Source: Arachidicoccus soli (lineage in GTDB: Bacteria > Bacteroidota > Bacteroidia > Chitinophagales > Chitinophagaceae). From it: DNA of 64,000 nt. The number at the start of each line of letters is the position of its first letter. Positions within the stretch are counted from its first letter, which is position 1. The notes beneath the pieces were generated by a model. It searched no databases, had not been told where the DNA came from, and saw only the letters and a list, made by a program, of their open reading frames with translations. Position numbers and translations under genes: made by a program. Location of the stretch: assembly GCF_003600625.1 (NCBI RefSeq), contig NZ_CP032489.1, positions 1,116,001-1,180,000 of the forward strand. Reading direction: 5' to 3'. Shown in pieces: positions 8,595-17,040 of the stretch.

Positions 8595-10520
8595 ATGATA
8601 AAAATTAGTTTTCCCGATGGCGCGGTTCGCGAATATGAAAGTGGCGTGTCGGCTTTAGATATTGCCAAGTCCATCAGCGAGGGCTTGATGCGCAAAGTTT
8701 TAGCAGCAGAAATTGACGGCAAAGTAGTAGATGCTTTTGGACCGATATCGAAAGATGCCCATATTAAATTTCTCACTTGGGATGATAAAGGTGGAAAATC
8801 AACCTTTTGGCATTCCTCTGCACACCTGATGGCAGAAGCTTTGCAAGAAATTTTTCCTGAAACAAAATTTGCTATCGGGCCGCCCATTGAAAATGGTTTT
8901 TATTATGACATTGATTTAGGAGATCGCAAAATCACAGATGAAGATTTGGCACTCATTGAAAAAAAAATGAAGGAACTGGCTGGGAAAAAGGAACGCTTTT
9001 CACGAAAGGAAGTTGCTAAAGCCGATGCTATTACCTATTTTAAAGAGAAAGAGGACCCATATAAATTAGAATTGATTGATGGGTTAGAAGATGGCGCTAT
9101 CACTTTTTACACACAGGGTAATTTTACCGATTTGTGTCGTGGGCCGCATATCCCCAATACAGGTTTTATCAAAGCTATTAAGTTGATGAATATTGCCGGT
9201 GCATACTGGCGTGGCGATGAGAAAAATAAAATGTTGACGCGTATTTATGGTATTACTTTTCCTGCGAATAAAGACTTGGAGGCTTATCTGGAATTTTTAG
9301 AAGAAGCCAAAAAGCGTGATCATCGCAAATTAGGAAAGGAATTAGAATTATTTGCATTCTCGGAAAAAGTAGGAGCGGGGTTGCCGCTTTGGTTACCGAA
9401 AGGTGCTATGCTGCGTCAGCGTTTACAAGATTTTTTACAAAAAGCACAACTGGAAAGTGGTTATTTACCTGTCATTACGCCGCATATAGGCAATATTAAT
9501 TTATATAAGACATCAGGACATTATGAAAAATATGGAAAAGATAGTTTTCAATCGATAAAAACTCCTCACGAAGGCGAAGAGTTTTTGTTGAAGCCGATGA
9601 ACTGTCCACACCATTGTGAAATATATAAAACATCACCAAAATCTTATAAAGATTTGCCGGTGCGTTTTGCAGAATTTGGTACGGTTTACCGTTACGAACA
9701 AGCTGGTGAATTACATGGTTTAACACGAGTGCGTGGTTTTACACAAGATGATGCACATTTATTTTGTCGTCCTGATCAGGTAAAAGAAGAATTTAAAAAG
9801 GTAATTGATTTAGTTTTGTATGTATTCAATTCTCTGGGATTTGCAGATTTTACAGCACAGGTTTCTTTGCGTGACAAAGATGACAGAAGTAAATATATTG
9901 GCTCGGAAGCAAATTGGGATATTGCAGAAGATGCCATTCGTGAAGCCGCAGCTGAAAAAGGTTTGAAGACGGTAGAAGAATTTGGCGAAGCTGCATTTTA
10001 TGGACCCAAGCTTGATTTTATGGTAAAAGATGCATTGGGTAGAAGCTGGCAATTAGGAACTATTCAGGTAGATTATAACTTACCTGAACGGTTTGAACTG
10101 GAATATATAGACAGTGATAATTCGCGCAAGCGCCCGGTAATGATACATCGAGCGCCGTTTGGCTCTATGGAGCGATTTGTAGCCGTTTTGTTAGAACATT
10201 GCGCAGGAAAATTGCCGATGTGGTTGGTGCCAACACAGGTGAAAATTTTACCAATTTCTGATAAATATAGTGATTACGCACATGAAGTACTTGCGCTCTT
10301 GAAAAAGAAAGATATCCGCAGTGAAGTAGATGACAGAAGTGAAAAAATAGGCAAAAAAATCCGCGATACCGAATTGGCTAAAATCCCCTATATGCTCATC
10401 GTAGGAGAGAAAGAAATGGAAAGCAAAACTTTGGGTGTACGTAAACAAGCTGTAGGTGATTTAGGCGCAAAATCTATTGATGAATTTATTTCTATAATTC
10501 AGGAAGAAGCAACTATATAA
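8595..10520 (+). CDS. thrS: Threonyl-tRNA synthetase
   Basis: At 641 residues this is the full bacterial length. It charges tRNA-Thr with threonine in the cytoplasm. Domains in order: TGS (1-60); the editing/SAD domain with HSSAH (about 75) and CRGPH (about 180); the class II catalytic core (about 240-530) with [10 protein letters not shown], in which the Cys and His residues bind the zinc that recognises threonine; and the anticodon-binding domain (about 540-641). The ATG at 8595 gives the expected TGS start. It is followed by a strong terminator and appears to be a single-gene unit. Confidence 0.98.
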   Translation: MIKISFPDGAVREYESGVSALDIAKSISEGLMRKVLAAEIDGKVVDAFGPISKDAHIKFLTWDDKGGKSTFWHSSAHLMAEALQEIFPETKFAIGPPIENGFYYDIDLGDRKITDEDLALIEKKMKELAGKKERFSRKEVAKADAITYFKEKEDPYKLELIDGLEDGAITFYTQGNFTDLCRGPHIPNTGFIKAIKLMNIAGAYWRGDEKNKMLTRIYGITFPANKDLEAYLEFLEEAKKRDHRKLGKELELFAFSEKVGAGLPLWLPKGAMLRQRLQDFLQKAQLESGYLPVITPHIGNINLYKTSGHYEKYGKDSFQSIKTPHEGEEFLLKPMNCPHHCEIYKTSPKSYKDLPVRFAEFGTVYRYEQAGELHGLTRVRGFTQDDAHLFCRPDQVKEEFKKVIDLVLYVFNSLGFADFTAQVSLRDKDDRSKYIGSEANWDIAEDAIREAAAEKGLKTVEEFGEAAFYGPKLDFMVKDALGRSWQLGTIQVDYNLPERFELEYIDSDNSRKRPVMIHRAPFGSMERFVAVLLEHCAGKLPMWLVPTQVKILPISDKYSDYAHEVLALLKKKDIRSEVDDRSEKIGKKIRDTELAKIPYMLIVGEKEMESKTLGVRKQAVGDLGAKSIDEFISIIQEEATI

Positions 10521-10538
10521 TAGTAAAAAATGCTATTA

Positions 10539-10576
10539 AAAAAATCTACTCTCTTGAAAGCGGAGTAGATTTTTTG
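10539..10576 (+). terminator. Intrinsic terminator after thrS
   Basis: AAAATCTACTC pairs with GAGTAGATTTT across an 11-base loop, followed by a T-run. The stem core ATCTACT/AGTAGAT recurs at 16125 and, in a related form, at 17758. Confidence 0.88.
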
Positions 10577-10776
10577 CAATTTCTTAAAAGGCTGTTTCTC
10601 ATTTTACGATAGAATTATGATAGAAGTCTCTGTACTATAGCGCTATGTAGGAATCTTTAATGAGTAATAAATGGAAACGTTCAACGCCTTTTCCTAAACG
10701 TTAAATGAAAATGAACAAATAGGGCTGTCAGAAGAAAAGTGAAATTTTGCGTATATATTTGGTGTAAATATCTTTT
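10577..10776. promoter_or_regulatory. Intergenic region upstream of tpx with a -7 box at 10754
   Basis: Two hundred bases without a gene. TATATTTG at 10754-10761 fits the TAnnTTTG -7 consensus and lies 15 bases before the tpx ATG, implying a very short leader. I see no -33 box at the right distance and no other structure. Confidence 0.45.
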
Positions 10777-11406
10777 ATGAAGAATGCCTTTATTTTAAGC
10801 ACAATATTTAGCTTAACATTGTTCTCTTGTTTACAATCCGGCAATTCGAATGTAAAGTCTAGCAATCAATCTGATTCCATTAAACAAACAAATAAAACTG
10901 AAAATCCAATGACTACCATTACTTTAAAAGGGAATCCAATTCATACAGTAGGTACATTGCCTGCTGTGGGTACAGAGGCGCAAAACTTTACTTTGGTTGC
11001 CGACGATTTATCAGAAAAAAGCTTGGCAGATTTTAAGGGCAAAAATATTATTTTAAATATTTTCCCCAGTGTGAATACGGGCGTATGTGCAGCATCTGTA
11101 AGAGAGTTTAACAAAGATGCTGCAGCTTTACCTAATACAGCTGTGTTATGTATTTCCAAGGATTTACCCTTTGCTCAAGCGCAGTTTTGTGGTGCTGAAG
11201 GCATTAAAAATGTTACTATGCTTTCCGATTTTCGTACTGATTTTGGTCACGAATATGGTGTGCAAATGGCGGATGGCCCCTTGAAAGGATTGTTGAGCCG
11301 TGCAGTAATTGTGATCGACTCACAAGGAAAAATCATTTACGAAGAACAGGTGCCTGAAATTACACAAGAGCCTGATTTTGCGAAGGCTTTAGCAGCGGTA
11401 AAATGA
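10777..11406 (+). CDS. tpx: Thiol peroxidase (Tpx), predicted lipoprotein form
   Basis: This atypical 2-Cys peroxiredoxin reduces peroxides. The Tpx domain starts at about residue 45 (MTTITLKGNPIHTVG) and holds the peroxidatic Cys104 in NTGVCAASV and the resolving Cys138 in AQFCGAEGI. The usual Tpx is about 165 residues; this one is 209 because of an N-terminal extension with a lipobox ending at Cys18 (SLTLFSC) and a Ser/Asn/Thr-rich linker. That suggests export and anchoring in the envelope rather than the cytosol. An internal ATG at codon 45 would give a cytosolic protein. The upstream -7 box and in-frame signal support the long start. Confidence 0.93.
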   Translation: MKNAFILSTIFSLTLFSCLQSGNSNVKSSNQSDSIKQTNKTENPMTTITLKGNPIHTVGTLPAVGTEAQNFTLVADDLSEKSLADFKGKNIILNIFPSVNTGVCAASVREFNKDAAALPNTAVLCISKDLPFAQAQFCGAEGIKNVTMLSDFRTDFGHEYGVQMADGPLKGLLSRAVIVIDSQGKIIYEEQVPEITQEPDFAKALAAVK

Positions 11407-11479
11407 ATCTAATTTATAGGTAAAGAGATGAATGAGGCATGTGTTTTGTTCATCTCTTTTGTATTTTATAATGTGTCTT

Positions 11480-12016
11480 ATGAAAAAGCTTTTAGAAACG
11501 CAGTTCCTTGTTTATTTGGCAAAATGTATTATAGGTTTAATGATTACCTATACCATTTATGTTTTGTATCCGCAACATCAATTTTTTTGGAGCGTAATCT
11601 CGGTATTGCTTGCTTTCTCTCCGGATGATAAAGATGCTAAAAAAGTAGCTTACGACCGCATGAAGGCAAATGTATTGGGTTCGACTATTGGTATGATTAT
11701 TTTTGTTATTCATGTACCTAGCTTGCTTTTTATGTGCTTGGGCGTATTGATGACGATTGTGATTGCCACTATTTTGAATATACAATCTACTACACGTTCA
11801 GCCTTGGCGGCTGTCATTATTGTACTATTATATGAAAAAGAAAATGCTTCTTATCATATGGCATTGGAAAGAATGTTTTGTGTAATTGTCGGATGTTTGA
11901 TTGCACTCTTACTTACCTTACTTTTTGATTTTATTATTTATAAAGATAAACGTAAACGTTATATACGCAAGGCGAAAGTTATAAAGATACATTATACACA
12001 TAAGCCCAAATCTTAA
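11480..12016 (+). CDS. FUSC / aromatic acid exporter-like membrane protein
   Basis: From the ATG at 11480 the protein has 178 residues; in-frame ATGs at 11432 and 11471 are possible but add no useful sequence. Five to six hydrophobic segments alternate with short loops, then comes a basic tail (KDKRKRYIRKAK). The pattern, including FWSVISVLLAFSPD near residue 30 and RSALAAVIIVLLYE near residue 110, resembles the N-terminal membrane half of FUSC/ArAE family exporters. The cytoplasmic half is missing, as is common in the small members. The substrate is unknown and the assignment is moderate. Confidence 0.65.
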   Translation: MKKLLETQFLVYLAKCIIGLMITYTIYVLYPQHQFFWSVISVLLAFSPDDKDAKKVAYDRMKANVLGSTIGMIIFVIHVPSLLFMCLGVLMTIVIATILNIQSTTRSALAAVIIVLLYEKENASYHMALERMFCVIVGCLIALLLTLLFDFIIYKDKRKRYIRKAKVIKIHYTHKPKS

Positions 12017-12040
12017 AGCGTAGCAATAGGTATTTCATCT

Positions 12041-12048
12041 TATCTTTG
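12041..12048 (+). promoter_or_regulatory. Putative -7 box of ispG, implying an almost leaderless mRNA
   Basis: TATCTTTG matches TAnnTTTG exactly and ends four bases before the ispG ATG at 12053. Transcription starting about seven bases downstream would begin at or next to the start codon. No clear -33 TTTG box was found. Confidence 0.5.
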
Positions 12049-12052
12049 TGGT

Positions 12053-14089
12053 ATGAAATTGTATTGTAATTCCCTTACTGAATATAGCCGTTTAAAAACC
12101 CGCGAAGTAAAAGTTGGCGATTTGCTTATTGGAAATTTTAATCCTATTCGCCTGCAAACGATGACGACCAACGACACGCTGAATACTATAGCTACGGTAG
12201 AAGAAACTATCCGCTGTATTAATGCTGGTGCAGAGTTGGTACGCATTACAGCCCCTTCAAAAAAAGAAGCGGAAAATTTATTAAACATAAAAAATGAATT
12301 ACGCAAACGAGGTTATCATACCCCATTGGTCGCTGATATTCATTTTACACCAAATGCTGCAGAAATAGCTGCCAGAATAGTAGAAAAAGTTCGTGTGAAC
12401 CCGGGTAATTATGTGGATAAGAAAAAATTTGAACAGATTGATTATACGGATGCCAAATATGCGGATGAACTTAGGCGTATTCGAGAAAAATTTACTCCAT
12501 TGGTGAAAATTTGCAAAGAATATGGTACAGCTATGCGTATCGGCACTAATCATGGAAGTTTAAGTGATCGTATTATGAGCCGCTATGGCGATACACCAAT
12601 GGGCATGGTAGAAAGTGCAATGGAATTTTTGCGTATTTCTCGAGACGAAAATTACCACAACATTGTCTTGAGTATGAAGGCGAGCAATACGCAAGTAATG
12701 GTACAAGCTTATCGTTTATTGGTACAACAAATGGAGGAAGAGTTCGGAGAGGCATACCCTTTGCATCTAGGTGTTACGGAAGCCGGCGATGGTGAGGATG
12801 GACGCGTAAAATCCGCTGTAGGTATCGGCACCTTATTAGAAGACGGTATTGGTGATACGGTGCGCGTTTCCCTTACAGAAGATTCAGAATTTGAAATCCC
12901 GGTATGCCGTGATTTAGTAAAAAGGTATGAATTAATTGAAAAGCCAAAAGATCATAAAGTTCATGAAAAAATCCTTTGCAAAATTCCGGGGCTCAATACA
13001 GATGCATTACCTTATTCACCTGTTCAATATAATAGAAGGAAGACATTCGAAGTGGGAAATATTGGCGGACATCAAGTACCGGTAGTTATTGCGGATTTAT
13101 CGAAACTCAATCATATAAAGCCCAAGGATTTAGAAGCTGTAGGATACACGTACAACGAGGCCCTGGATAAATGGAACATTAGTGATTCGGCAGCAGATTA
13201 TATTTTTATTGGTTACCAATCTTTGGATTTTGCATTGCCGGGAACATTGAAAGTTATTGTATTCCATCCGGCTTATGATTTGCAAGAAAACAAAGAAAAA
13301 TATTTCCCAATTTTTGATGCAAAAACTTATATTCAAAATACTGACGAAAAGGCCGCAATCAATTTCATAACGCTCGATTGTTTTTCTGATGAAGGAGATA
13401 GTTTTCAGTATCTAGATGCATTAGCAAATGATAAGACTGTCGTTTTTTGCTTGAAAAGTGAACGAAAAAATTCGATGCAGGCCATCCGCAGAGTGTTCAT
13501 AGAATTGCTGCAACGTAAAATTGAGAACCCGGTAATAATTTTAGTCGATAGTAGTTGGCAAACGACCGATGAGCATTTGATTCATTTTTCAACCGAAGCT
13601 GGGGGCTTATTTATAGATGGTTTTGGTGATGGTATTAGCCTGGATTTGTCATCCAATGCATATGATGACTTATCTGCTAATTATCGATCTGCAAGCGGAC
13701 GTAATTATCAAAAGAATACTTCCGCTGAACAATTTTTAAATACTTCAGCTTTTAGCATTTTGCAAGCGACACGCACTAGGATTTCCAAAACGGAATATAT
13801 TTCTTGCCCGAGTTGTGGAAGGACTTTGTTTGATTTGCAGGAAACTACAGCAAAAATCCGGGCGGTAACCAATCACCTAAAAGGTGTAAAAATTGCCATT
13901 ATGGGTTGTATCGTAAATGGACCGGGCGAAATGGCTGATGCAGACTTCGGTTATGTTGGCAGTGGTGTTGGAAAGATTACTTTATATAAAGGTAAAGAAG
14001 TCGTGAAAAGAAATGTAGATAGTGAAATTGCTGTAGATGAATTAATCAATTTATTAAAAGAAAATGGTGCCTGGGTAGAAGAGCAATGA
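12053..14089 (+). CDS. ispG: 4-hydroxy-3-methylbut-2-enyl diphosphate synthase, long form
   Basis: IspG converts MEcPP to HMBPP in the MEP isoprenoid pathway using a [4Fe-4S] cluster. At 678 residues this is the long form of Bacteroidota, chlamydiae and plants. An N-terminal TIM barrel (about 15-290, with RLQTMTTNDT and RVNPGNY) is followed by an inserted domain of roughly 250 residues and the C-terminal reductase-like domain. The cluster ligands are visible in CPSCGRTLFDL and MGCIVNGPGEM, with the catalytic Glu in the latter. A palindrome overlaps the stop codon. It appears to be transcribed alone from a promoter very close to its ATG. Confidence 0.97.
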   Translation: MKLYCNSLTEYSRLKTREVKVGDLLIGNFNPIRLQTMTTNDTLNTIATVEETIRCINAGAELVRITAPSKKEAENLLNIKNELRKRGYHTPLVADIHFTPNAAEIAARIVEKVRVNPGNYVDKKKFEQIDYTDAKYADELRRIREKFTPLVKICKEYGTAMRIGTNHGSLSDRIMSRYGDTPMGMVESAMEFLRISRDENYHNIVLSMKASNTQVMVQAYRLLVQQMEEEFGEAYPLHLGVTEAGDGEDGRVKSAVGIGTLLEDGIGDTVRVSLTEDSEFEIPVCRDLVKRYELIEKPKDHKVHEKILCKIPGLNTDALPYSPVQYNRRKTFEVGNIGGHQVPVVIADLSKLNHIKPKDLEAVGYTYNEALDKWNISDSAADYIFIGYQSLDFALPGTLKVIVFHPAYDLQENKEKYFPIFDAKTYIQNTDEKAAINFITLDCFSDEGDSFQYLDALANDKTVVFCLKSERKNSMQAIRRVFIELLQRKIENPVIILVDSSWQTTDEHLIHFSTEAGGLFIDGFGDGISLDLSSNAYDDLSANYRSASGRNYQKNTSAEQFLNTSAFSILQATRTRISKTEYISCPSCGRTLFDLQETTAKIRAVTNHLKGVKIAIMGCIVNGPGEMADADFGYVGSGVGKITLYKGKEVVKRNVDSEIAVDELINLLKENGAWVEEQ

Positions 14090-14103
14090 TGCATTTGCAT
14101 CAT
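14086..14103 (+). repeat. Palindrome overlapping the ispG stop codon
   Basis: ATGATGCA-TT-TGCATCAT is a perfect palindrome that includes the TGA stop. No T-run follows directly (CCTTTC), so it is at best a weak terminator or an mRNA 3'-end stabiliser. Confidence 0.45.
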
Positions 14104-14171
14104 CCTTTCAACTTTTAGCATTTTAGCTTCCATTGGAATACTGTGTTGAAAAACAATCACAACTTTCACTA

Positions 14172-14495
14172 ATGACAAAATATACGACCGTTTATACGAG
14201 CATGAGTTTGCCGGAAATTTATCTTATCAAAGGTAAATTTGAATCAGAAGGTATTGTTTGTTTCACCAAAGATGAGCTTATTACGCAAACAGCACCTTAT
14301 ATCTCCAGTATTACGAATGGTATTCAGCTGCAGGTTGCTGACGATGATATTGATAAAGCTATACAGATTCTTCAAGAGAGCGGTTATTTGCAAGCGAAAG
14401 TTTCAAAAAAAACATCTTACAAATCTGGCATCATTTTCATCATTATTTTACTGGCTTTTCTATTCTATATTTTCAAAAAGAACCACGTTTTTTAA
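14172..14495 (+). CDS. DUF2007 domain protein with a C-terminal membrane anchor
   Basis: The ATG at 14172 gives 107 residues and starts the conserved domain at once; an in-frame ATG at 14133 would add a poorly conserved leader. Residues 1-75 follow the DUF2007 (putative signal-transducing protein) pattern: an opening strand, PEIYLIKGKFESEGI, then a Gln/Val-rich strand and DDDIDKAIQILQESGY. A single transmembrane helix (about 82-100) and a short basic tail (KKNHVF) follow. The function is not known. The domain is small and ferredoxin-like, usually encoded near housekeeping genes. Confidence 0.7.
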   Translation: MTKYTTVYTSMSLPEIYLIKGKFESEGIVCFTKDELITQTAPYISSITNGIQLQVADDDIDKAIQILQESGYLQAKVSKKTSYKSGIIFIIILLAFLFYIFKKNHVF

Positions 14496-14519
14496 TTCTA
14501 AATTTTTCCTCAAAAAATA

Positions 14520-14550
14520 TTTGTACGATATTCATATTTACATATCTTTG
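14520..14550 (+). promoter_or_regulatory. Consensus Bacteroidota promoter of tRNA-Leu
   Basis: TTTG at 14520-14523 and TATCTTTG at 14543-14550 are separated by exactly 19 bases, a perfect match to TTTG-N19-TAnnTTTG recognised by the primary sigma factor of this phylum. Transcription should start near 14556, about 30 bases before the mature tRNA end. Confidence 0.85.
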
Positions 14551-14586
14551 CAGCCCGTTAAAAAGCTTATGGCTTAAAAAACGCAA

Positions 14587-14668
14587 GCGGATGTGGCGAA
14601 ATTGGCAGACGCACTAGACTTAGGATCTAGCGCCGCGAGGCGTGTGGGTTCGACTCCCTCCATCCGCA
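14587..14668 (+). tRNA. tRNA-Leu (anticodon UAG)
   Basis: The 82-base gene folds as a class II tRNA. The acceptor arms are GCGGATG and CATCCGC with A as discriminator, the D-arm is GGCGAAATTGGC-like, and the anticodon stem CTAGA/TCTAG has loop CTTAGGA, giving anticodon TAG. The long variable arm is CGCC-GCGA-GGCG and the T-loop is TTCGACT. The long variable arm and discriminator A fit leucine. CCA is not encoded, as is usual in this phylum. The T-stem has one T-T mismatch (second pair), which does not look disabling. Confidence 0.97.
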
Positions 14669-14672
14669 CTTT

Positions 14673-14708
14673 AATCCGCCTTACCCTAATAAGGTGGATT
14701 TTTTTTAA
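14673..14708 (+). terminator. Intrinsic terminator after tRNA-Leu
   Basis: AATCCGCCTTA pairs with TAAGGTGGATT (one G-T pair) across a six-base loop, followed by six further T residues. It sits just 38 bases before the tig start codon. Confidence 0.85.
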
Positions 14709-14720
14709 TTTTATAAGAAA

Positions 14721-14736
14721 CCTCGGTAGGGCGAGG
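14721..14736 (+). promoter_or_regulatory. Small hairpin over the tig ribosome-binding region
   Basis: CCTCG pairs with CGAGG across a six-base loop. The 3' arm contains the only purine-rich Shine-Dalgarno-like stretch (GAGGAG) before the tig start at 14747, so folding could limit translation initiation. A partial -7 box (TAATTTTA, 14706-14713) precedes it. Confidence 0.4.
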
Positions 14737-14746
14737 AGTGTTTGTT

Positions 14747-16099
14747 ATGGCAACAATTACAAGAGAAAACTTAGCGCCGTTAAACGATAAATTGGTCGTT
14801 ACAATACTTAAAGATGATTATCTGCCAACTTTTGAAAAAAGTTTGAAAGGATATGCCAAGAATGCAAATATACCGGGTTTCCGTAAAGGAATGGTGCCTG
14901 CTGGTCTCGTAAAGAAAATGTATGGCCAAGGCATTTTAAGCGAAGAAGTAATTAAAGCAGTAGACGCAGAAATAAACAAGTATATCCAAGAAAATAAATT
15001 ACAGATTTTAGCACAGCCAATTCCTCTGGAAGAGCAACCTGTAAACTTTGATGTAAACAACCCAACTGATTATTCTTTTGAATTTGAAATTGGTATTCAA
15101 CCGGAAGCAAATATTGATGTTAAAGGCATCAAGGTAAAGCGTTATCAGGTAGAAGTTACCGATAAAATGATTGATGAAGAAATCGAACGCCTTACCTCTC
15201 GTTTTGGTAAATACAATACACCTGAAACTGTTGAAGCAGAGGATACAATTATCAGCGCCGATATTCAGGTGACTGAAGGCGAAAATAAAGGTGATACAGC
15301 AGTGAATTTAAAGGATATTGCTAAAACCCAACAAAAAGAATTTAAAGGTAAAAAAGTTGGCGATACGATTACTGTTCAGCTAGATAAAGCATTTAAAGGT
15401 GATATCTTGAATCGTGTTTTATCTGACCTTAAGTTGGATAAAGAAAATAAGGAAGATGCTAAAAAAGAAGCTACTTTAACGATTACTAAAATTGGTCTCT
15501 TAGAAAAAGCAGCCTTAGACGAAGAATTGTTCAAGCAAGTTTACCAAACCAAAGAAATAAAAACGGAAGAAGCGTTTCGCGCTGCTCTAAAAGAAGATTT
15601 GGCTAATTATTTCGCTCAACAAGCAAGTGGACAAATTCACGATCAGATCTATCATCATCTAACCGATCATATATCTATTGAATTGCCGGAGCCATTCTTG
15701 AAACGTTGGATCGTTGTAAGCAGTGAAGGTAAAAAAACGCAAGTAGAAGCCGATGAAGAGTATCCTGCTTTTGCTAAACAATTACAATGGGCTATCCTTT
15801 CTTCTAAATTAAGTGAAGACAACGAAGTAAAAGTTGAACAGCAAGAATTAAAAGATTTTGCACGCCATCAATTAATGAGTTATTTAGGCGGACAAATGGG
15901 CCTAAATGGCGATGAGTCTTGGATGGATGAGTATGTAAACAAAATGATGGGCGATCGCAAATTTATCGATGACGCTTATGGTCAAATACGCATCGGTAAA
16001 TTGTTTGGTGAATTGGAGAAACAAGTGACTGCAAAAGATGAAACTATTACAGAAGAGAAATTTGCTGAACTATTAAAAGAACATCAGCACGCGCATTAA
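14747..16099 (+). CDS. tig: Trigger factor
   Basis: This is the ribosome-associated chaperone that meets nascent chains. I take the ATG at 14747 (450 residues, MATITREN) over the in-frame GTG at 14738. The N-terminal ribosome-binding domain (1-120) has the signature GFRKGMVPAGLV close to the GFRxGxxP loop. A central PPIase-like part (about 150-240) is degenerate and lacks a convincing FKBP active site. The C-terminal helical arms follow (about 245-440). It lies right behind tRNA-Leu and its terminator, and upstream of the clpP-clpP-clpX set, the usual tig/clp neighbourhood. Confidence 0.95.
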   Translation: MATITRENLAPLNDKLVVTILKDDYLPTFEKSLKGYAKNANIPGFRKGMVPAGLVKKMYGQGILSEEVIKAVDAEINKYIQENKLQILAQPIPLEEQPVNFDVNNPTDYSFEFEIGIQPEANIDVKGIKVKRYQVEVTDKMIDEEIERLTSRFGKYNTPETVEAEDTIISADIQVTEGENKGDTAVNLKDIAKTQQKEFKGKKVGDTITVQLDKAFKGDILNRVLSDLKLDKENKEDAKKEATLTITKIGLLEKAALDEELFKQVYQTKEIKTEEAFRAALKEDLANYFAQQASGQIHDQIYHHLTDHISIELPEPFLKRWIVVSSEGKKTQVEADEEYPAFAKQLQWAILSSKLSEDNEVKVEQQELKDFARHQLMSYLGGQMGLNGDESWMDEYVNKMMGDRKFIDDAYGQIRIGKLFGELEKQVTAKDETITEEKFAELLKEHQHAH

Positions 16100-16124
16100 T
16101 ATAGGAATTAGCAAGAAATAACAG

Positions 16125-16158
16125 AAAATCTACTTCATATTACGGGAGTAGATTTTTT
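16125..16158 (+). terminator. Intrinsic terminator after tig
   Basis: AAATCTACT and AGTAGATTT pair across a 12-base loop and are followed by a T-run. The arms repeat those of the thrS terminator. Confidence 0.85.
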
Positions 16159-16320
16159 GTTTTTAAACCTATAGAATCAGCATATTATCAAATTTGCAAA
16201 TTGTTCATCTGCCTTTTTGTCTTGAAAAAATCTATTGCACGAAGTTTGAATAATCTTTTGCTGGCTAAAAGTAATTTTAGGTCAAAAAGTTAATATCTTT
16301 CAAATCGAAAAAATAAAATT

Positions 16321-17013
16321 ATGGATATAAAGAAAGAGTTTGAACAATATGCGGTAAAGCATCGGGGCATCAGCAGTGCGACTATGCACAATTATGGCAA
16401 CAGCTTTACCAATCTTACCCCTTACATTATCGAAGAACGCCCCATGAATGTGGCATCCATGGATGTTTTTAGCCGTTTGATGATGGATAGAATCATTTTT
16501 CTTGGTGAAGGCATCAATGATTATGTCGCTAATATTGTAACCGCCCAGTTATTGTTCCTGGATAGTGTAGATAGAACCAGGGATATTCAAATGTATATCA
16601 ATAGCCCGGGAGGTAGTGTTTATGCAGGTTTAGGCATTTATGATACTATGCAGTTCGTAAGCCCCGATGTTTCGACTATTTGTACAGGTATGGCGGCAAG
16701 CATGAGTGCCATTTTAATGGCTGCCGGCGTAAAAGGAAAACGTAGCGCTTTGAAACACAGCCGTATAATGATTCATCAACCAAGTGGCGCTATTGGCGGA
16801 CAAGCTTCGGACATTCAAATTACTGCAAGAGAAATCAGAAAAATAAAAAATGAATTAGATAATATTATTGCTGAGCATAGTGGCAAAGACCCTGCACAAG
16901 TGGCTATAGACCGCGATCGTGATTTCTGGATGACTGCATCTGAAGCCAAAGAATATGGTCTGGTGGATGAAGTATTGGTATCTAATCCTAAGAAGTCAAA
17001 AAATGAATTGTAA
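16321..17013 (+). CDS. clpP: ATP-dependent Clp protease proteolytic subunit, copy 1
   Basis: A 230-residue serine peptidase that forms a barrel with ClpX. The triad is visible: Ser in TGMAASMSAIL, His in MIHQPSGAIGG and Asp in DRDRDFWM. An N-terminal stretch of about 30 residues precedes the usual core start (VASMDVFSRLMMDRIIFLG). The sequence YINSPGGSVYAGLGIYDTMQ is the family signature. It is 27 bases upstream of a second clpP and both precede clpX, so the two paralogues are probably co-transcribed. Confidence 0.96.
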   Translation: MDIKKEFEQYAVKHRGISSATMHNYGNSFTNLTPYIIEERPMNVASMDVFSRLMMDRIIFLGEGINDYVANIVTAQLLFLDSVDRTRDIQMYINSPGGSVYAGLGIYDTMQFVSPDVSTICTGMAASMSAILMAAGVKGKRSALKHSRIMIHQPSGAIGGQASDIQITAREIRKIKNELDNIIAEHSGKDPAQVAIDRDRDFWMTASEAKEYGLVDEVLVSNPKKSKNEL

Positions 17014-17040
17014 TATTTTTTAAGTAGAAAAGATAAAACT

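Noticed and set aside
14587-14668. tRNA-Leu as an integration (attachment) site
   Set aside because: No integrase gene, no second copy of the tRNA 3' end nearby, and ordinary housekeeping genes on both sides.
14593-14790. Open frame across tRNA-Leu and the tig start
   Set aside because: It reads through a clearly folding tRNA gene and a terminator; the frame is a by-product.
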